This document shows, in pieces, positions 52,332 to 55,727 of a DNA stretch of 55,727 bases (its first letter is position 1; each line of letters begins with the position of its first letter). The stretch is from Negativibacillus sp. (GTDB lineage: Bacteria > Bacillota > Clostridia > Oscillospirales > Ruminococcaceae). The stretch lies in assembly GCA_020024325.1 (NCBI GenBank), contig JAHHTY010000004.1, positions 1 through 55,727 of the forward strand, written 5' to 3'. Under the pieces are notes generated by a model. It did not search any database, was not told the DNA's origin, and saw nothing but the letters and a program-made list of their open reading frames with translations. Made by a program: the position numbers and the translations under genes.

Positions 52332-52934
52332 ATGAAAACCTCTGTTATTGCTGCAATTGCAGTTGTCGTTCTGGTTGCCATTGCTGCTTTGGTATGGTAT
52401 CTTCAGAAACAAGTTCGCTTTGCAAAAGGAAAATACGGCAAACAGACCGTAAAATCCATTCTCCAGCGTTTTGCCCTTTCTCACAATTATAAATTGTTAG
52501 AAAACGTACAGATGCAGCTGGATGGTCAAACCCAAACCATCGACTTTGTTCTGGTGGGCTTTTTTGGGTTAATCTTTGTTTCTGCACTGCAAGGTGAAGG
52601 CGATTTTTACGGCGACTTTAAGGAACCTCGCTGGACTTTTGTGGATGAAGAAAACAAAGTTCGCTTTGATAACCCTGTTTTAGAAATGGATAAGAAACTT
52701 GACCTGTTCCGCCGCATCATGGCTCAGAAAAAAGTATACAACCTCAAAATTGATTCGGCTGTTGTTGTAGTCGGCTCTAAAGCTGACACACCTCTTTATT
52801 TAAGCAATGTTCGTGATGAAAACATTGTTATGAGCGTAGACGAATTTAAAAAGTTCCTGCTCAAGGAAAAATTTGAAAAAGACAACGACCTTGATATAGA
52901 AGAAACCATCAATCTTCTCAAAAATCTGCACTAA
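52332..52934 (+). CDS. Membrane-anchored NERD-like protein lacking the nuclease active site
   Basis: A 200-residue protein with one N-terminal membrane helix (about residues 3-23), then a cytoplasmic domain resembling NERD (nuclease-related domain). The segment QTIDFVLVGFFGLIFVSALQGEGDFYGD (about residues 67-94) aligns with the core IDxVLV..G..VIExK..G of NERD proteins, and RWTFV and RFDNPV follow as expected. But the catalytic E-x-K on the third strand is replaced by VSALQG, so a nuclease role is unlikely. A binding or scaffold role is inference. The start has AGAAGGGA upstream. It has its own promoter and a strong terminator. Confidence 0.6.
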   Translation: MKTSVIAAIAVVVLVAIAALVWYLQKQVRFAKGKYGKQTVKSILQRFALSHNYKLLENVQMQLDGQTQTIDFVLVGFFGLIFVSALQGEGDFYGDFKEPRWTFVDEENKVRFDNPVLEMDKKLDLFRRIMAQKKVYNLKIDSAVVVVGSKADTPLYLSNVRDENIVMSVDEFKKFLLKEKFEKDNDLDIEETINLLKNLH

Positions 52935-52942
52935 ATTTTACT

Positions 52943-52983
52943 CCCCGCAGGAAACTTAAAAGTCCTGTGGGGTTTCTTTTTTT
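52943..52983 (+). terminator. Terminator of the NERD-like gene
   Basis: CCCCGCAGGA (52943-52952) pairs with TCCTGTGGGG (52963-52972) and is followed by a run of T. Confidence 0.9.
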
Positions 52984-53183
52984 AATAAGCATTTGTTAAA
53001 AAGATAGAACAAGTTTTGATATGTTATATTGTTCTTTTAGATAAAAAAACAGTACATAAAAAAAGAAAGACCCTTCCCCTCTTTCTCCCTATATCTTGTA
53101 CTTTCTAGCAGCCATTTAAAATTTCTTTACCTCACTTAGGAAGCTGTCGGATAACACAATGAGAAATTCGTCGTTTTCGCTCA
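52984..53183. other. AT-rich spacer before the nrdD promoter
   Basis: No gene or RNA is recognised here. The only structure is the left half of the dyad CAATGAG (53157-53163) described with the nrdD promoter. Confidence 0.5.
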
Positions 53184-53212
53184 TTGACTTCTCTCCGCTC
53201 TCCCGATACAAT
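53157..53212 (+). promoter_or_regulatory. nrdD promoter with overlapping dyad
   Basis: TTGACT (53184-53189) and TACAAT (53207-53212) are 17 bp apart. A dyad CAATGAG (53157-53163) and CTCATTG (53180-53186), 23 bp between repeats, covers the -35 box and could be a repressor or activator site. It does not match the NrdR box as I know it. Confidence 0.6.
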
Positions 53213-53236
53213 AGTATAAAGGATTTAGACTAATCA

Positions 53237-53276
53237 GAATATATCATCGCCTGTGGCGTGCTATATTCTTTTTTTA
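53237..53276 (+). terminator. Terminator in the nrdD leader (attenuator)
   Basis: GAATATA (53237-53243) pairs with TATATTC (53262-53268), with an inner CGCC/GGCG stem, and seven T follow. It lies within about 20 nt of the expected transcript start (near 53219) and 50 nt before the nrdD start codon, so nrdD must be read through it. Confidence 0.75.
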
Positions 53277-53326
53277 TGCTGAAAGATGCCAACTTCCTGC
53301 TAGAGCTAAATTAAAGGAGAATGTTC

Positions 53327-55651
53327 ATGATCAACACTATCATCAAAAGGGACGGTCGTATGGCTGCCTATGATGTCGAAAAAATTGCAAAAGCAATCTT
53401 TCGTGCTGCCACGTCAGTAGGTGGAAAGGACTACAAAACCGCACAGTCACTTGCTTTTCAAGTAGAACAACGCTTAGAAACATTGTGTCCTCCCTCTGTT
53501 TCCCCCACTGTGGAGCAGATTCAGGATATGGTAGAAAAGGTTCTGATTGAAAACGGACATTCCCGCACTGCCAAAGAATACATTTTATACCGGGCTCAAA
53601 GGACCCGTGTGCGTGAAATGAACACCAAATTGATGAAGGTCTATGAAGATTTGACCTTTAAAAGTGCTGCCGAAAATGATGTGAAACGAGAAAATGCCAA
53701 TATTGACGGAAACACCGCTATGGGTACAATGTTAAAATATGGTTCCGAGGGTGCAAAAGCATTTTATGAAATGTTTGTCCTTGACCCCGAACACGCACGG
53801 GCGCACGACTGCGGTGATATTCACATCCATGACCTTGACTTTTTTGCACTGACCACAACCTGCTGCCAGATTGACCTGAGCAAGCTGTTTAAAAATGGCT
53901 TTAACTCCGGTTATGGCTATCTTAAAGAGCCGGAAGATATCGCCGGCTATGCTTCTCTTGCCTATAACGCAATTCAGTCCAACCAAAATGATCAGCACGG
54001 CGGGCAAAGTGTACCAAAATTCGACTTCGATATGGCTCCCGGTGTTAGAAAAACCTATTTAAAAAATTACCGTCGAAACCTTTGCAAATCCTGTGAACTG
54101 CTTTGTGGTATCACTGATGCTAACTCTTTTGTAAATCCCATTTTTATACAGCTGGAACAGGATGGATTGACCCCTTCTTTACAAAACTGTGAGGAATATT
54201 CCTGTGCCGAGGCTAAACTGCTTGCCGAATCATTACATATCAATACGGATGATATTCTTGTTGCACAACGATTTGCTCAAAAATATTCCTATGAAGAAAC
54301 CGAACGTGAAACCTATCAGGCAATGCAGGGGCTTATTCACAACCTCAATACTATGCACTCCCGTGCCGGAGCTCAAACCCCATTCAGCTCTTTAAACTAT
54401 GGAACCGATACCTCCCCTGAGGGCAGAATGGTCATCCGAAATATCCTTCTTGCCGAACAAAATGGTCTGGGACATGGAGAAACGCCCATCTTTCCAATCC
54501 ACATCTTTAAGGTAAAAGAAGGAGTCAACTATAATCCCTCTGACCCCAACTATGATTTGTTCTGTCTTGCCTGCAAGGTTTCTGCAAAACGACTGTTTCC
54601 AAACTTTTCCTTCTTGGACGCTCCTTATAATCTGCAATATTACCGTGAGGGACACCCTGAAACCGAAGTTGCCTATATGGGCTGCCGCACTCGTGTCGCT
54701 GCAAACCTTTATGACCCCACCCGAGAGATTACCACAGGTCGAGGCAATCTTTCCTATACCTCTATCAACCTTCCTCGTTTGGGCATCTTGTCCGGTGGAA
54801 ATATCGACCTTTTCTTTGATCTGCTTGACCGCAAGATTGATTTGGTGGTGCGTCAGCTGCTTGACCGTTTTCGCATCCAAGGTCAGAAAAAGGTGCTTAA
54901 CTTCCCTTTTCTGATGGGACAAGGTGTGTGGCTCGACTCGGATAAACTGGGGCCAAACGATGAGATTGCCCAAGTGCTAAAACATGGCACCCTCACCATC
55001 GGATTTATTGGTCTTGCCGAAACATTGGTTGCTCTGATTGGAGAACACCATGGGCAAAGCGAGTATGCACAAAATTTAGGTCTGGAAATTATTGGTCATA
55101 TGCGTGGTAAAATGGATGCTGCCAGCCAAAAAACCGGTTTAAACTTTTCCCTCATCGCCACCCCTGCCGAAGGATTATCGGGAAGATTTGTCAAGATTGA
55201 CCGCGACCGCTTCGGCACTCTGCCGGGCATTACCGACCGAGAATATTACACAAATTCTTTCCATATTCCCGTTTACTTTAAAATTAACGCCTTTGATAAA
55301 ATACGTTTGGAAGCTCCTTACCATGCATTAACAAACGGCGGACACATTACCTATGTTGAGCTGGACGGCGATCCATTGCACAATATTGATTCTTTTGAAC
55401 AGCTGGTACGCTGTATGAAAGAATCCGGAATTGGTTATGGCTCCATCAATCACCCGGTAGACCGTGACCCTGTTTGCGGATACACTGGGATTATCGGGGA
55501 CGAATGCCCCTGCTGCGGACGCATAGAAACCCCTGACCAGCCAATCGAGCGCATACGCCGCATTACAGGATATTTGGTGGGTTCCCTTGAACATTTTAAT
55601 AACGCTAAACGTGCCGAAGAACATGACCGTGTAAAGCATAACCTTGCATAA
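53327..55651 (+). CDS. nrdD: Anaerobic (class III) ribonucleoside-triphosphate reductase
   Basis: A 774-residue class III ribonucleotide reductase, reducing NTPs to dNTPs with a glycyl radical under anaerobic conditions. The N-terminal ATP-cone (IIKRDGRMAAYDVEKI, about residues 3-90) is the allosteric site. The middle holds the barrel with active-site cysteines, including NCEEYSCAEAK and YMGCRTRV. The C-terminus has the zinc-site cysteines CGYTG...CPCCGR and the radical glycine in RITGYLVGS (the glycine after Thr). The start is ATG at 53327, since AAAGGAG lies 7 bp upstream; an ATG at 53321 is too close to it. The activase gene nrdG is expected just beyond the right edge of the window. Confidence 0.97.
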   Translation: MINTIIKRDGRMAAYDVEKIAKAIFRAATSVGGKDYKTAQSLAFQVEQRLETLCPPSVSPTVEQIQDMVEKVLIENGHSRTAKEYILYRAQRTRVREMNTKLMKVYEDLTFKSAAENDVKRENANIDGNTAMGTMLKYGSEGAKAFYEMFVLDPEHARAHDCGDIHIHDLDFFALTTTCCQIDLSKLFKNGFNSGYGYLKEPEDIAGYASLAYNAIQSNQNDQHGGQSVPKFDFDMAPGVRKTYLKNYRRNLCKSCELLCGITDANSFVNPIFIQLEQDGLTPSLQNCEEYSCAEAKLLAESLHINTDDILVAQRFAQKYSYEETERETYQAMQGLIHNLNTMHSRAGAQTPFSSLNYGTDTSPEGRMVIRNILLAEQNGLGHGETPIFPIHIFKVKEGVNYNPSDPNYDLFCLACKVSAKRLFPNFSFLDAPYNLQYYREGHPETEVAYMGCRTRVAANLYDPTREITTGRGNLSYTSINLPRLGILSGGNIDLFFDLLDRKIDLVVRQLLDRFRIQGQKKVLNFPFLMGQGVWLDSDKLGPNDEIAQVLKHGTLTIGFIGLAETLVALIGEHHGQSEYAQNLGLEIIGHMRGKMDAASQKTGLNFSLIATPAEGLSGRFVKIDRDRFGTLPGITDREYYTNSFHIPVYFKINAFDKIRLEAPYHALTNGGHITYVELDGDPLHNIDSFEQLVRCMKESGIGYGSINHPVDRDPVCGYTGIIGDECPCCGRIETPDQPIERIRRITGYLVGSLEHFNNAKRAEEHDRVKHNLA

Positions 55652-55727
55652 CCTAATTTCCTTGTTTTATAATTTATTATAGTAAGCAAAACATCCTTTG
55701 CTTGCCTAAAAAATAACCCCCCTGTTA

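Noticed and set aside
53237..53326. preQ1 or cobalamin riboswitch before nrdD
   Set aside because: No matching conserved core; the short hairpin with T-run is better read as a simple terminator.
1..55727. CRISPR arrays, tRNA or rRNA genes, insertion sequences, prophage
   Set aside because: No regularly spaced repeats, no cloverleaf with terminal CCA context, no rRNA sequence and no transposase, integrase or phage structural gene was seen on either strand.

Overview
The window looks like a chromosomal segment of an anaerobic, low-GC, Gram-positive gut-type Clostridia, most likely Oscillospirales/Ruminococcaceae. The reasons are a glycine-reductase-type selenoprotein, an anaerobic class III ribonucleotide reductase, a class III fructose bisphosphatase, a GlnK/GlnL-type two-component pair, and Firmicutes-style AGGAGG ribosome binding sites and sigma-A promoters. 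The species is inference. I see no rRNA, tRNA, CRISPR array, insertion sequence, integrase or phage gene, so this is core or stable accessory chromosome rather than an island.

Layout. (1) 1-5450: a reductase cluster on the + strand: GrdX-like protein, TetR regulator, GrdE-family pyruvoyl subunit, a GrdB-family subunit whose frame is kept only if an in-frame TGA (3927-3929) is read as selenocysteine, and a YkvI-type transporter. Two palindrome-bearing promoters (117-160 and 1443-1494) suggest TetR control. (2) 5580-8470: - strand HAD phosphatase, exported protein and an F420-ligase-family protein; a divergent LysR gene follows. (3) 9780-17950: mtnN-luxS, then a roughly 355-nt structured leader with a near-consensus promoter and its own terminator, then a polyamine operon: speD, Orn/Lys/Arg-family decarboxylase, speE, speB, carboxyspermidine dehydrogenase, carboxyspermidine decarboxylase. 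Both known bacterial spermidine routes lie in one operon, and MtnN recycles the by-product of SpeE. (4) 18350-26460: - strand housekeeping genes fbp, secA, a small unknown, a sirtuin and htpG. (5) 26460-35880: an AT-rich spacer with repeated TTTCAACA-like boxes, a small membrane protein, a SpoU rRNA methyltransferase, a large P-type ATPase-like pseudoenzyme, a BlaI regulator, then DEAD-box helicase, 8-oxoguanine glycosylase and a GH18 lipoprotein. (6) 35980-48170: all - strand: PTS_EIIC_2 membrane protein, response regulator and histidine kinase of the GlnL/GlnK type, a DUF4397 protein, an Lsa-type ABC-F protein behind an attenuator with a six-codon upstream ORF, a CBS pyrophosphatase, and a heterodimeric ABC exporter. 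(7) 48300-55727: GT8 glycosyltransferase, lepA, a DUF4358-like lipoprotein (- strand), a NERD-like protein without its catalytic residues, and nrdD behind a terminator-containing leader.

The best candidates for something undescribed are the structured leader upstream of speD, the catalytically dead P-type ATPase with a long disordered N-terminus, the reductase cluster of unknown substrate, the ABC-F attenuator and the nrdD attenuator. All family assignments are from reading the protein sequences; no database search was run.
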